64,000 nucleotides of DNA from Streptococcus mitis (lineage in GTDB: Bacteria > Bacillota > Bacilli > Lactobacillales > Streptococcaceae), in the NCBI RefSeq assembly GCF_946190275.1, contig NZ_CAMHZQ010000004.1, positions 87,672-151,671 of the forward strand. The letters are read 5' to 3'. The translations under genes were made by a program, and so were the position numbers. Of the stretch, positions 19,796 through 28,454 are shown in pieces. Under the pieces are notes generated by a model, which made no database searches, was not told where the DNA came from, and saw nothing but the letters and a program-made list of their open reading frames with translations. Position 1 is the stretch's first letter, and every line of letters starts with the position of its first letter.

Positions 19796-20749
19796 ATGAA
19801 AGCAAAAAGAATCTTAAAAGACTTTGAAACTTCTAAAATGAGTTTAAACATTTACACAAGCCCCTTGTTAGCCTTTGCTTTTGTCTTCATAGGAGAGTTT
19901 GTGGCTTATACTCTGTATGGTATTAGTTTGTTAGCTCTCATCGGACTAGCTAGAAATTTTGGAGAGGCTGGTCAAAATCTTGCAACCTACTTGCAGACCT
20001 TGCAGCAGAGCTTGATGGATAAAACAGGTGATTTTCGTTTAATTTTAGAATTGCTGGCCTTTGGTTTTATTCTCAACACTGTGTTCAGATGGACTAGAAA
20101 AGTTGAGAAAAGGCCTATTCAAACCTTGGGATTTTATAGAGAGAATTTCCTAAGCAATCTTCTTAAAGGATTTGGGCTAGGTCTGGCACTTTTTCTTCTG
20201 ACCTTGTTAGGTTTAGTAGCATTAGGGCAATATCGTTTGGAATCCATTCACTTGAATCCTTATTCGCTTACCTTTGTTGTCTTTACTATCCCATTTTGGA
20301 TTTTACAGGGGACAGCAGAAGAAGTAGTGTCGCGTACTTGGCTCCTTCCTCAATTGGCTTCAAGAACCAATCTAAAACTAGCTGTTCTTATATCGAGCCT
20401 GTTCTTTACCCTGCTTCATGTGGGAAATTCTGGTCTAACACCACTATCTCTAGTGAATCTCTTCTTATTCGGAGTTGCCATGTCACTTTACCTCCTCAAA
20501 ACAGATACAGTTTGGGGTGTAGCAGGTATTCATGGGGCTTGGAATTTTGCTCAGGGCAATCTCTTTGGGATTTTAGTTAGTGGTCAACCATCCGGAACGT
20601 CTCTGATGAGCTTTTTACCACAAGGAAATCAAGATTGGCTATCAGGTGGTTCTTTTGGCATAGAAGGTTCCATTATGACAAGTCTGGTCTTGCTACTGCT
20701 GATTGTCTATCTCGCTTACCAATTAAAGAAAGAAAATGAAAGGATGTGA
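19796..20749 (+). CDS. CPBP-family intramembrane metalloprotease
   Basis: This is a polytopic membrane protein of 317 residues. The three CPBP (Abi/CAAX protease) motifs are present: EEVVSRTWLLPQL, FTLLHVG, and HGAWNFAQG. They hold the Glu, His and Asn/His residues that coordinate the catalytic zinc. In streptococci these proteins are linked to bacteriocin self-immunity or processing of small peptides, but no bacteriocin gene lies nearby. AAAGAGGACAGGA precedes the ATG. The substrate is unknown. Confidence 0.88.
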   Translation: MKAKRILKDFETSKMSLNIYTSPLLAFAFVFIGEFVAYTLYGISLLALIGLARNFGEAGQNLATYLQTLQQSLMDKTGDFRLILELLAFGFILNTVFRWTRKVEKRPIQTLGFYRENFLSNLLKGFGLGLALFLLTLLGLVALGQYRLESIHLNPYSLTFVVFTIPFWILQGTAEEVVSRTWLLPQLASRTNLKLAVLISSLFFTLLHVGNSGLTPLSLVNLFLFGVAMSLYLLKTDTVWGVAGIHGAWNFAQGNLFGILVSGQPSGTSLMSFLPQGNQDWLSGGSFGIEGSIMTSLVLLLLIVYLAYQLKKENERM

Positions 20750-20766
20750 CTTCGGTCCGTCCTTTT
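20738..20766 (+). terminator. Terminator overlapping the CPBP stop codon
   Basis: AAAGGA at 20739 pairs with TCCTTT near 20759-20764, with an inner GAC-TTCG-GTC hairpin (a stable tetraloop). The stem starts within the last codons of the CPBP gene. Confidence 0.6.
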
Positions 20767-20825
20767 CTTCGTGAAAATGCTACAAGTATGCTAAAATAGG
20801 AATAACACATGGAGAGAGGATTCTT

Positions 20826-22814
20826 ATGATTAACCGCATTACAGATAATCAATTTAAACTAGTATCAAAATATCAACCATCAGGAGATCAACCCCAAGCT
20901 ATCGAGCAGTTGGTAGATAATATCGAGGGTGGAGAAAAAGCTCAGATTCTGATGGGGGCGACTGGAACAGGGAAGACCTATACTATGAGTCAGGTCATTT
21001 CCAAAGTCAATAAACCAACTCTGGTTATTGCCCACAATAAAACTCTAGCAGGCCAGCTTTATGGGGAGTTTAAGGAATTTTTCCCTGAAAATGCAGTTGA
21101 GTACTTTGTGTCTTACTATGATTATTACCAGCCAGAAGCCTATGTACCTTCTAGTGATACTTACATTGAGAAGGATAGTTCTGTCAATGATGAGATTGAC
21201 AAACTTCGTCACTCAGCGACTTCGTCTCTTTTGGAGCGTAATGATGTTATTGTCGTGGCCTCAGTCTCTTGTATCTATGGTTTGGGTTCGCCTAAGGAAT
21301 ACGCTGATAGTGTTGTTAGTCTCCGTCCAGGTCTTGAAATTTCTCGTGATAAACTCTTGAATGACTTAGTTGACATCCAGTTTGAGCGAAATGATATTGA
21401 TTTCCAACGCGGAAGATTTCGCGTTCGTGGGGATGTAGTGGAGATTTTCCCAGCCTCTCGTGATGAGCATGCCTTTCGAGTAGAATTTTTTGGAGACGAA
21501 ATTGACCGTATTCGTGAGGTTGAGGCTCTGACAGGTCAGGTACTGGGAGAAGTGGATCATTTGGCGATTTTCCCTGCGACTCACTTTGTGACCAATGACG
21601 ATCATATGGAGGATGCTATTGCCAAGATTCAAGCAGAATTAGAAGAGCAACTAGCTATCTTTGAGAAGGAAGGCAAACTGCTTGAAGCCCAGCGTTTGAA
21701 ACAGCGGACAGAGTATGATATTGAGATGTTGCGTGAGATGGGCTATACCAACGGGGTTGAAAACTATTCACGCCACATGGATGGTCGTAGCGAAGGTGAG
21801 CCTCCTTATACGCTTCTCGACTTCTTCCCAGATGATTTTTTGATTATGATTGACGAGAGTCACATGACTATGGGACAAATCAAGGGCATGTACAATGGAG
21901 ACCGTTCGCGTAAGGAAATGCTGGTTAATTATGGTTTCCGTTTGCCGTCTGCTCTGGACAATCGTCCTCTCCGTCGTGAAGAGTTTGAAAGTCATGTGCA
22001 CCAGATTGTCTACGTTTCAGCGACACCTGGTGACTATGAAAATGAACAGACCGAGACAGTGATTGAGCAAATCATTCGTCCGACAGGTCTTTTGGATCCT
22101 GAGGTGGAGGTCCGTCCGACTATGGGACAGATTGATGACCTCTTGGGTGAAATCAATGCCCGTGTTGAAAAGAACGAACGGACCTTTATCACCACTTTGA
22201 CTAAGAAAATGGCAGAAGACTTAACCGACTACTTTAAGGAAATGGGTATCAAGGTCAAGTACATGCACTCGGATATCAAGACTTTGGAACGTACGGAGAT
22301 TATCCGTGACCTGCGCTTAGGAGTCTTTGACGTCTTGGTCGGAATCAATCTCCTCCGTGAAGGGATTGATGTTCCTGAAGTAAGCTTAGTTGCCATTCTC
22401 GATGCTGACAAGGAAGGCTTCCTTCGTAACGAACGTGGACTCATCCAGACCATTGGCCGCGCTGCCCGTAATAGCGAAGGACATGTCATTATGTACGCTG
22501 ATACCATGACTCAGTCTATGCAACGTGCCATTGATGAAACGGCCCGTCGTCGGAAAATCCAGATGGCTTATAATGAAGAGCATGGTATCGTTCCACAAAC
22601 CATCAAGAAAGAAATCCGTGACCTGATTGCTGTGACCAAGGCAGTTGCTAAGGAAGAGGACAAGGAAGTCGATATTAATAGCCTCAACAAACAAGAGCGC
22701 AAAGAACTTGTCAAGAAACTAGAAAAACAAATGCAGGAAGCCGTTGAGGTGCTTGACTTTGAACTAGCAGCTCAGATACGTGATATGATGCTGGAAGTCA
22801 AGGCGTTGGATTAG
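20826..22814 (+). CDS. uvrB: UvrABC system protein B
   Basis: It is the helicase-like damage-verification subunit of nucleotide excision repair. The protein has 662 residues, full length. Walker A GATGTGKT is at 44-51, and the beta-hairpin sequence [12 protein letters not shown] is close behind. Helicase motifs [16 protein letters not shown] and QTIGRAARN follow. A UVR motif at the C terminus (about 625-660) binds UvrC. Its last 21 bases recur exactly at the end of the next gene. Confidence 0.97.
   Translation: MINRITDNQFKLVSKYQPSGDQPQAIEQLVDNIEGGEKAQILMGATGTGKTYTMSQVISKVNKPTLVIAHNKTLAGQLYGEFKEFFPENAVEYFVSYYDYYQPEAYVPSSDTYIEKDSSVNDEIDKLRHSATSSLLERNDVIVVASVSCIYGLGSPKEYADSVVSLRPGLEISRDKLLNDLVDIQFERNDIDFQRGRFRVRGDVVEIFPASRDEHAFRVEFFGDEIDRIREVEALTGQVLGEVDHLAIFPATHFVTNDDHMEDAIAKIQAELEEQLAIFEKEGKLLEAQRLKQRTEYDIEMLREMGYTNGVENYSRHMDGRSEGEPPYTLLDFFPDDFLIMIDESHMTMGQIKGMYNGDRSRKEMLVNYGFRLPSALDNRPLRREEFESHVHQIVYVSATPGDYENEQTETVIEQIIRPTGLLDPEVEVRPTMGQIDDLLGEINARVEKNERTFITTLTKKMAEDLTDYFKEMGIKVKYMHSDIKTLERTEIIRDLRLGVFDVLVGINLLREGIDVPEVSLVAILDADKEGFLRNERGLIQTIGRAARNSEGHVIMYADTMTQSMQRAIDETARRRKIQMAYNEEHGIVPQTIKKEIRDLIAVTKAVAKEEDKEVDINSLNKQERKELVKKLEKQMQEAVEVLDFELAAQIRDMMLEVKALD
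22793..22813 (+). repeat. 21-bp direct repeat, copy 1 (uvrB 3' end)
   Basis: This segment encodes the last residues EVKALD of UvrB and the first two bases of its stop codon. It is identical base for base to 23429-23449, at the end of the next gene. Confidence 0.9.
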
Positions 22815-22823
22815 GGGAATTTT

Positions 22824-23450
22824 ATGAATATTTTAGTTATTAATGGACATCCTGATAAAGAAAGCTACTGCCAAGCAATTTTTCAAACGATTGTAGAAAA
22901 CATAGACTCAAATAGACATGAACTTGAAATGATTAATCTTAATGAGGAAGAGTTTGATCCTGTTTTACGTTATGGTTATCGACAAAGGATGGAGGACGAT
23001 CCGTTTATTCTACGCTCTCAAGAATTAATTCAGTGGGCAGATCATTTCATTTTTGTTTATCCTATTTGGTGGAGTAGTATGCCTAGTCTATTGAAGGGGT
23101 GGATTGATCGTGTTTTTACGCCAGGCATTGCATACTCTGCAAATAATCGAGGAAGCTTTATTTTGAACTACTTGAGAGGGAAACAGTTCAAAAAGTTACT
23201 AAAAGGAAAAACAGCTAGTATCTATGCAACTTCTATGGCACCAACTTGGTGGTACAAAGTATTTTCAGGTCCGATTAACATTCCAGACAGTTATGGAATA
23301 TCAGTATTAAAGAATGCTGTATTGAATCACTGTGGCATAAAAACAAAGAGGGTTTCAATCTTAGGAGAGTTAGGCCGTGAAGTAAATACAAGTTCAACAA
23401 GACAAAAATTTCTACAAAAAGTAGCAAAGGAAGTCAAGGCGTTGGATTAA
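22824..23450 (+). CDS. NAD(P)H dehydrogenase (quinone)-like flavodoxin-fold protein
   Basis: The protein has 208 residues of the flavodoxin_2 (NQO1/MdaB-like) family. NILVINGHPDKESYCQAI is the FMN/FAD phosphate-binding start, and YPIWWSSMPSLLKGWIDRVFTPGIAY is the family core. It probably reduces quinones or other electrophiles with NAD(P)H. The gene is more A+T-rich than uvrB. It ends in KEVKALD, the same six final residues as UvrB, encoded by the same 21 bases. This suggests it was inserted behind uvrB by recombination. The substrate is unknown. Confidence 0.85.
   Translation: MNILVINGHPDKESYCQAIFQTIVENIDSNRHELEMINLNEEEFDPVLRYGYRQRMEDDPFILRSQELIQWADHFIFVYPIWWSSMPSLLKGWIDRVFTPGIAYSANNRGSFILNYLRGKQFKKLLKGKTASIYATSMAPTWWYKVFSGPINIPDSYGISVLKNAVLNHCGIKTKRVSILGELGREVNTSSTRQKFLQKVAKEVKALD
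23429..23449 (+). repeat. 21-bp direct repeat, copy 2
   Basis: Identical to 22793-22813. It supplies the last residues of the oxidoreductase gene. The ribosome site and start of the GNAT gene follow immediately. Confidence 0.9.
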
Positions 23451-23464
23451 GGAGAAGAAAATAA

Positions 23465-23965
23465 ATGACGGTTATTATCAAATCAATGGAAACTCCTGAA
23501 GAGATAGAAGGTAAATCCTTCGTTCACTGGCAAACGTGGAGAGAGGCTTATGATGACCTTTTGCCTGCAGAATTTCAGGAGACAATGACATTAGAAAGGT
23601 GTCTATTCTTTAGTAAAAAGTATTCAGAATATACATTGATTGCGATGGATGGCGTGAAGGTAGTTGGTTTTATCAGTTATGGAAACTTTCGTGATGAGAC
23701 TATTCAAGCTGGTGAAATTATTGCTTTATATGTTTTAAAAGATTATTATGGAAAAGGTATCGCACAAAAGTTAGTTAGAGCAGCTTTGACTGCTCTTAAT
23801 CATTTTTCTGAAATTTTCTTATGGGTATTGAAAGATAATAAGCGAGCCATTGCTTTCTATTAAAAAATGGGTTTTACTTTTGATGGCCAAGAAAAAATAC
23901 TTGAACTTGGAAAGCCTATAAAGAAAAACGAATGGTATTTTATTCTAAATAATTTTAAAAAGTAG
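23465..23965 (+). pseudogene. GNAT acetyltransferase interrupted by a nonsense codon
   Basis: The frame encodes a GNAT-family N-acetyltransferase. The acetyl-CoA-binding part IIALYVLKDYYGKGIAQKLVRAAL and the LWVLKDNKRAIAFY segment are clear. A TAA at 23861-23863 stops it after 132 residues. The same frame then continues for 33 codons with the expected family ending (KMGFTFDG onward) to TAG at 23963-23965. A single base change from a Lys codon (AAA) to TAA explains this. The truncated protein would lack the last strand of the fold, so it is probably inactive, although a 132-residue product can still be made. Confidence 0.85.
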
Positions 23966-24024
23966 AAGCTAGAATCTCTGGTACCAAGTCTGAAAATTTA
24001 ATAAATTAGAAAGCGAGTAAATTT

Positions 24025-24492
24025 ATGTCCCGTTCCCAATTAACGATTTTAACAAATATTTGTCTGATTGAAGACCTCGAAACTCAGCGAGTGGTTGTGC
24101 AGTATCGCTCTCCTGAAACCAATCGCTGGTCTGGTTATGCCTTTCCTGGAGGTCATGTAGAAAATGGCGAATCTTTCGCAGAGTCTGTCATTCGTGAAAT
24201 CTATGAAGAAACAGGGTTGACTATCCAAAATCCTCAACTTGTCGGCATTAAAAATTGGCCACTAGATACAGGTGGGCGCTATATTGTCTTTTGTTATAAG
24301 GCAACTGAGTTCTCTGGTACCCTTCGCTCTTCAGATGAAGGAGAAGTTTCTTGGATTCAAAAAGACCAGATTCCAAACTTGGATCTGGCCTATGATATGC
24401 TACCTTTGATGGAGATGATGGAAGCTCCTGACAAGTCAGAGTTTTTCTACCGCCACCGTACAGAAGATGGCTGGGAGAAGAAAATCTTCTAG
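24025..24492 (+). CDS. NUDIX hydrolase (MutT/8-oxo-dGTP diphosphatase type)
   Basis: The protein has 155 residues. The NUDIX box is complete: G-x5-E-x7-REIYEETGL within GHVENGESFAESVIREIYEE. Members related to pneumococcal MutX hydrolyse 8-oxo-dGTP to keep the nucleotide pool clean. The exact substrate is not proven here. Its 3' third is duplicated in diverged form at 30545-30683, beyond the ribose genes. AAAGCGAG precedes the ATG. Confidence 0.88.
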   Translation: MSRSQLTILTNICLIEDLETQRVVVQYRSPETNRWSGYAFPGGHVENGESFAESVIREIYEETGLTIQNPQLVGIKNWPLDTGGRYIVFCYKATEFSGTLRSSDEGEVSWIQKDQIPNLDLAYDMLPLMEMMEAPDKSEFFYRHRTEDGWEKKIF

Positions 24493-24556
24493 TCTTTTAC
24501 TAAAGAACCTAGCTGATCCAAGGCCTCTTCGATATAGTGGAGGTCTTGTTGTGTTT
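24351..24556 (+). repeat. Long direct duplication, copy 1 (NUDIX 3' end plus niaR tail)
   Basis: These 206 bases include the last 47 codons of the intact NUDIX gene and then, from 24491, an antisense remnant of about 20 codons of the niaR 3' end. They match 30545-30749 with scattered substitutions and one single-base gap. The match stops sharply after GTGTTT at 24551-24556. This shows that the NUDIX gene and niaR were originally adjacent and convergent. Confidence 0.9.
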
Positions 24557-24632
24557 TCTGTCTAATAGTAATAGAAGATTAGGAAAAAACATATATACTC
24601 TGAAATAAATTTAAAATATTTCTAAAAAAGTA

Positions 24633-24661
24633 TTGACAAAAACAAAGAAAACGCTTACTAT
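24633..24661 (+). promoter_or_regulatory. Promoter of the ribose operon
   Basis: TTGACA (24633-24638), a 17-base spacer and TACTAT (24656-24661) precede rbsR. The putative cre site overlaps the -10 region. Confidence 0.75.
24646..24659 (+). promoter_or_regulatory. Catabolite-responsive element (CcpA site) of the ribose operon
   Basis: AGAAAACGCTTACT matches the low-GC Gram-positive cre consensus TGWAARCGYTWNCW at 13 of 14 positions. It overlaps the promoter -10, where CcpA binding would repress transcription in glucose. Confidence 0.65.
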
Positions 24662-24669
24662 ATACATAA

Positions 24670-24686
24670 GGGAACGGTTCCACAAT
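24670..24686 (+). promoter_or_regulatory. Candidate RbsR operator
   Basis: GGGAACGGTTCCACAAT contains the perfect odd-centred palindrome GGAAC-G-GTTCC, just downstream of the promoter, in the position expected for a LacI-family repressor. A near-identical copy lies at 25937-25953 inside rbsK. Confidence 0.6.
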
Positions 24687-24702
24687 ATAAAAAGGAGGAG
24701 TG

Positions 24703-25677
24703 ATGACTACAATAAAACAGGTTGCTGAAGAAGCTGGAGTATCAAAGTCAACAGTTTCAAGATATATTTCGAAAAAAGGCTATGTCGGAGATGATGCGAG
24801 AGAAAAGATAAAAAATGCTATCAAGAAATTAAATTACACACCAAATGTATTAGCACAATCTTTAAAAACTAAAAAAAATCGAATGGTAGGACTCTTATTG
24901 CCAGATATTTCTAATCCGTTCTTCCCAAGATTGGTTCGAGGAGCCGAATCATATTTGAAAGATAAAGGTTATAGGATTATGGTTGGTACTATTTCAGATC
25001 ATGATTCGTTAGAAGAATATATAAACCTTTTGTTAAAAACAAATGCAGCTGGTATTATAACGACACTTGACTTTACAAAGGAATTTCCAAATCTGACGTT
25101 ACCTGTTGTTGTGGTTGACCGGATTAGTAAAGATACAGGTTACGGTGTCTTTTCTGATAATCAGTTGGGTGGACGTTTGGCTGCTAAAGCAATTTGGAAT
25201 GCTGGCGCTAAGCAAGTTATGATTATTAAAGTTTTAGATGATAAAGCTGAGAACATTGCGGAACGATTTGAAGCCAGTTTAAACTATTTGAGGAATAAAT
25301 CTTTAGAGATTCATATTGAAGAAAGTGAAACATTTGAGTTTGAAAAAATTCAAAAAGAAGCTAAAGAGAATCTAAAAAGAAATCCAAATATTGATAGTAT
25401 TATAGCACCTTCTGATATTCATGCGATAGCTTATATTCATGAAATTTTAGCAATTGGTAAAAAAATTCCAGATGATATTCAAATCATTGGTTATGATGAT
25501 ATTGTACTTAGTCAATTTATTTATCCTTCTTTATCAACTATCCACCAATCATCATATAAAATGGGAGAACAGGCTGCAAGGCTAATCTATAATATGGCAA
25601 ATAAGTTCTCTATAGATGAAGTTAAAATTAAACTACCTGTTAGATACGTAGAAAGAAATACATTAAGGAGAAAGTAA
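24703..25677 (+). CDS. rbsR: LacI-family ribose operon repressor
   Basis: The protein has 324 residues. The N-terminal LacI helix-turn-helix is textbook: TTIKQVAEEAGVSKSTVSRYISKKGY. It is followed by a ribose-binding-protein-like effector domain. I prefer ATG 24703 to the GTG at 24700, because GGAGG (24694-24698) is too close to the latter. It is the first gene of the operon, so it would control its own expression together with rbsKDACB. Its stop overlaps the rbsK start (TAATG). Ribose specificity is inferred from the neighbours. Confidence 0.9.
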   Translation: MTTIKQVAEEAGVSKSTVSRYISKKGYVGDDAREKIKNAIKKLNYTPNVLAQSLKTKKNRMVGLLLPDISNPFFPRLVRGAESYLKDKGYRIMVGTISDHDSLEEYINLLLKTNAAGIITTLDFTKEFPNLTLPVVVVDRISKDTGYGVFSDNQLGGRLAAKAIWNAGAKQVMIIKVLDDKAENIAERFEASLNYLRNKSLEIHIEESETFEFEKIQKEAKENLKRNPNIDSIIAPSDIHAIAYIHEILAIGKKIPDDIQIIGYDDIVLSQFIYPSLSTIHQSSYKMGEQAARLIYNMANKFSIDEVKIKLPVRYVERNTLRRK

Positions 25678-26588
25678 TGAGTAAAATTGTTGTTGTTGGA
25701 AGTATTTCAATGGACTTAGTTATGAGAACAAAAAGGATTCCAGAAGGAGGTGAAACGATTTTTGGGGATTCATTTAATATAGTTCCAGGTGGAAAAGGTG
25801 CAAATCAAGCTGTAGCTATTGGTAGATTATCCAGTGTAGAAGATAATGTTTACATATTTGGAAACGTCGGAGAAGATATTTTTTCAGCAGATTTACTAAG
25901 CAATCTGCAAAATAATAATATTTCTATAGAATATGTGGGAACGGTACCACAATCTACAGGAGTTGCACAAATTACTTTATATGGAGGTGATAATAGGATT
26001 ATTTATTATCCCGGAGCGAATAATTTAGTTAAAACAAATGATTGGAAAAATGAGTGGGAATTGATTAGTGATGCAAGTATTGTTGTATTACAAAATGAAA
26101 TACCACATGAAGCCAACTTATCTATAGCTAAATTTTGTCAAGAAAATAAAGTTAAGGTGCTTTACAATCCTGCACCAGCTAGAGAAACGGATATAGAGAT
26201 GATTCCTTTTTGTGATTTTATTACTCCTAATGAGCATGAATGTTCAGAGCTTTTTCCAGATAAGAAATTAGAAGAAATTATTAAAATTTATCCTAATAAA
26301 ATGATTGTGACATTAGGAGTTGAAGGTTCTATTTATTATGATGGGGCAGCAGTTCAGAAGATTCCTGCTATAAAAGCAGAAGTAGTTGATACTACAGGAG
26401 CAGGAGATACGTTTAATGGTGCTTTTGCTTATGCTATCTCAAAAGGAAAAGAGATGAATATTGCATTGTCCTTTGCAACGATTGCTTCACATCTTTCTGT
26501 TCAAAGGTTTGGAGCGCAAGGAGGCATGCCGAGTTTGAAAGAAATAAAGGAGCATTCAGGATATGAAGAAATATGGGATTTTAAATAG
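25677..26588 (+). CDS. rbsK: Ribokinase
   Basis: It phosphorylates ribose to ribose 5-phosphate. The protein has 303 residues, PfkB family. VVGSISMDLVMRTKRIPEGGET at the N terminus and PGGKGANQAVAIGRL form the sugar-binding lid. TTGAGDTFNGAFAYAIS carries the catalytic Asp and anion hole. It overlaps rbsR by one base and rbsD by 26 bases. A candidate second RbsR operator lies inside the gene at 25937-25953. Confidence 0.95.
   Translation: MSKIVVVGSISMDLVMRTKRIPEGGETIFGDSFNIVPGGKGANQAVAIGRLSSVEDNVYIFGNVGEDIFSADLLSNLQNNNISIEYVGTVPQSTGVAQITLYGGDNRIIYYPGANNLVKTNDWKNEWELISDASIVVLQNEIPHEANLSIAKFCQENKVKVLYNPAPARETDIEMIPFCDFITPNEHECSELFPDKKLEEIIKIYPNKMIVTLGVEGSIYYDGAAVQKIPAIKAEVVDTTGAGDTFNGAFAYAISKGKEMNIALSFATIASHLSVQRFGAQGGMPSLKEIKEHSGYEEIWDFK
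25937..25953 (+). promoter_or_regulatory. Candidate auxiliary RbsR operator inside rbsK
   Basis: GGGAACGGTACCACAAT differs from the promoter-proximal site at 24670-24686 by one base in 17. It also lies within the longer inverted pair GTGG/CCAC (25935-25950). The spacing between the two sites is about 1.27 kb. A LacI-type tetramer could loop between them, but this is inference. Confidence 0.4.
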
Positions 26589-26961
26589 TAATATAGCAAA
26601 ACTAGCTGATGATTTAGGTCATATGGATTTGGTTTGTATCGGAGATTTAGGATTGCCAGTTCCAAAAGGTGTTGATAAAATTGATTTAGCATTAAGAAAA
26701 GGCAGTCCAAGTTTTTTAGAAGTTTTAAAAGAATATTCAGATCATGTACTTATTGAAAAAATTTTCTTAGCAGAAGAAATTAAGGAAAAAAACAAAGAAC
26801 AGTGGCAAGCAGTTCTAGATCTTTTAGGATCGAATATAATTATTGAATATATTAGTCATGAAGAATTGAAAGCTATGAATACTAAAGTTAAGGCAGTTAT
26901 TCGCACTGGGGAAGATACACCATATTCGAATATAATCTTGCAATCAGGAGTTATTATTTAG
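26563..26961 (+). CDS. rbsD: D-ribose pyranase
   Basis: It interconverts the pyranose and furanose forms of ribose so that ribokinase can use the sugar. The protein has 132 residues, the usual length. MKKYGILNSNIAKLADDLGHMDLVCIGDLGLPVP is the RbsD signature, including the catalytic His in LGH. It begins inside the end of rbsK and is followed 13 bases later by rbsA. Confidence 0.95.
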   Translation: MKKYGILNSNIAKLADDLGHMDLVCIGDLGLPVPKGVDKIDLALRKGSPSFLEVLKEYSDHVLIEKIFLAEEIKEKNKEQWQAVLDLLGSNIIIEYISHEELKAMNTKVKAVIRTGEDTPYSNIILQSGVII

Positions 26962-26974
26962 AAGGGGGTTGCCT

Positions 26975-28453
26975 ATGAAAATTGAAATGAAGAACATTTC
27001 AAAATCTTTTGGGAATAATCGTGTTTTAGAAAGTATTGATTTGGTTCTTAATTCAGGAGAAGTTCATGCTTTAATGGGAGAGAATGGTGCAGGCAAATCA
27101 ACCTTAATGAATATTTTAACTGGACTTTTTCCAGCTACTTCAGGAACTATTTTTATTGATGGAAAAGAAAAAACATTTTCTAATCCTCAAGAGGCAGAAC
27201 GGTTTGGACTGAGTTTTATTCATCAAGAAATGAATACTTGGCCAGATATGACTGTACTTGATAATCTTTTTTTAGGAAGAGAAATTAAAAATTCGATTGG
27301 GTTTCTAGATAAAGCTAGTATGGAAAGGAAAGCTAAAGAAGCATTTAAACGTCTTAATATATCTATTCCTCTCGACGCAATCATTGGTCAATTATCAGTC
27401 GGACAACAACAAATGATAGAAATAGCAAAATGTCTATTATCAGAAGTTTCCTTGTTAATTATGGATGAACCCACAGCAGCTTTAACTGATCGTGAAACTG
27501 AAACACTTTTTAAAGTGATAGAAGGATTAAAATCTGATGGTGTAGGTATTGTGTATATTTCACATCGGATGGAAGAAATCTTTAAGATTACAGATCTTAT
27601 AACTGTTATGAGGGATGGGTTTGTAATTGATACTAAGAAAACGAAGTTAACTAATGCGGATGAATTAGTTCAGAAGATGGTAGGTCGTGAATTAGAAGAT
27701 TATTATCCAGAAAAAAAGGCTGAGATTGGGAATATTGTTTTTCAAGCTAAGAATCTTTCTGGTGATGCTTTTACGGATATTTCTTTCTATGTACGTCAAG
27801 GGGAAATTCTTGGTTTTTCTGGTTTGATGGGTGCTGGTCGTACTGAAATAATGCGAGCAATTTTTGGAATTGATTCTTTAAAATCTGGTCAAATTATAAT
27901 AAACGAAGAACAACTGATAATTAAAAATCCTTTTGAAGCAATTAAGCATGGAATTGGTTTCTTAACAGAAGATCGTAAAGATGAGGGATTGATTTTAGAT
28001 TTTTCTATTAAAGATAATATGACTTTACCTAGTACTCGTGATTTTGTTAAAAATGGCATTTTCGATAATAAAACAAGTGATATATTTGTACAACGTTTAA
28101 TAGATAGGCTACGAATTAAATCAGGTTATCCAGATAAGGAAGTTGGAACACTTTCTGGTGGTAATCAACAGAAAGTAGTTTTAGCAAAATGGATAGGTAT
28201 TGCTCCAAAAGTACTGATTCTAGATGAGCCAACTCGTGGGGTAGATGTTGGTGCTAAGCGTGAAATTTACCAATTAATGAATGAATTGGCTGAACGAGGT
28301 GTGCCAATTATTATGGTATCTTCAGATTTACCAGAAGTGATCGGAGTCAGTGATCGCATTATGGTCATGCATGAAGGAAGAATTAGTGGAGAATTAACAC
28401 GTCAAGAAGCTACACAAGAAAAAGTTATGCAACTAGCTACAGGAGGACAATAG
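26975..28453 (+). CDS. rbsA: Ribose ABC transporter ATP-binding protein
   Basis: It energises ribose import. The protein has about 492 residues, with two ABC domains as in the sugar CUT2 class. The first has Walker A GENGAGKST and signature LSVGQQQ. The second has the degenerate GLMGAGRTE in place of Walker A, plus LSGGNQQK and LILDEPTRGVDVGAK. The start is taken at ATG 26975 behind AGGGGG rather than the upstream TTG at 26969. It is followed immediately by rbsC. Confidence 0.95.
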   Translation: MKIEMKNISKSFGNNRVLESIDLVLNSGEVHALMGENGAGKSTLMNILTGLFPATSGTIFIDGKEKTFSNPQEAERFGLSFIHQEMNTWPDMTVLDNLFLGREIKNSIGFLDKASMERKAKEAFKRLNISIPLDAIIGQLSVGQQQMIEIAKCLLSEVSLLIMDEPTAALTDRETETLFKVIEGLKSDGVGIVYISHRMEEIFKITDLITVMRDGFVIDTKKTKLTNADELVQKMVGRELEDYYPEKKAEIGNIVFQAKNLSGDAFTDISFYVRQGEILGFSGLMGAGRTEIMRAIFGIDSLKSGQIIINEEQLIIKNPFEAIKHGIGFLTEDRKDEGLILDFSIKDNMTLPSTRDFVKNGIFDNKTSDIFVQRLIDRLRIKSGYPDKEVGTLSGGNQQKVVLAKWIGIAPKVLILDEPTRGVDVGAKREIYQLMNELAERGVPIIMVSSDLPEVIGVSDRIMVMHEGRISGELTRQEATQEKVMQLATGGQ

Positions 28454-28454
28454 T

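Noticed and set aside
20296..20580. A 94-codon frame inside the CPBP gene
   Set aside because: It is an overlapping frame on the same strand without a ribosome site; the CPBP motifs are all in the main frame.
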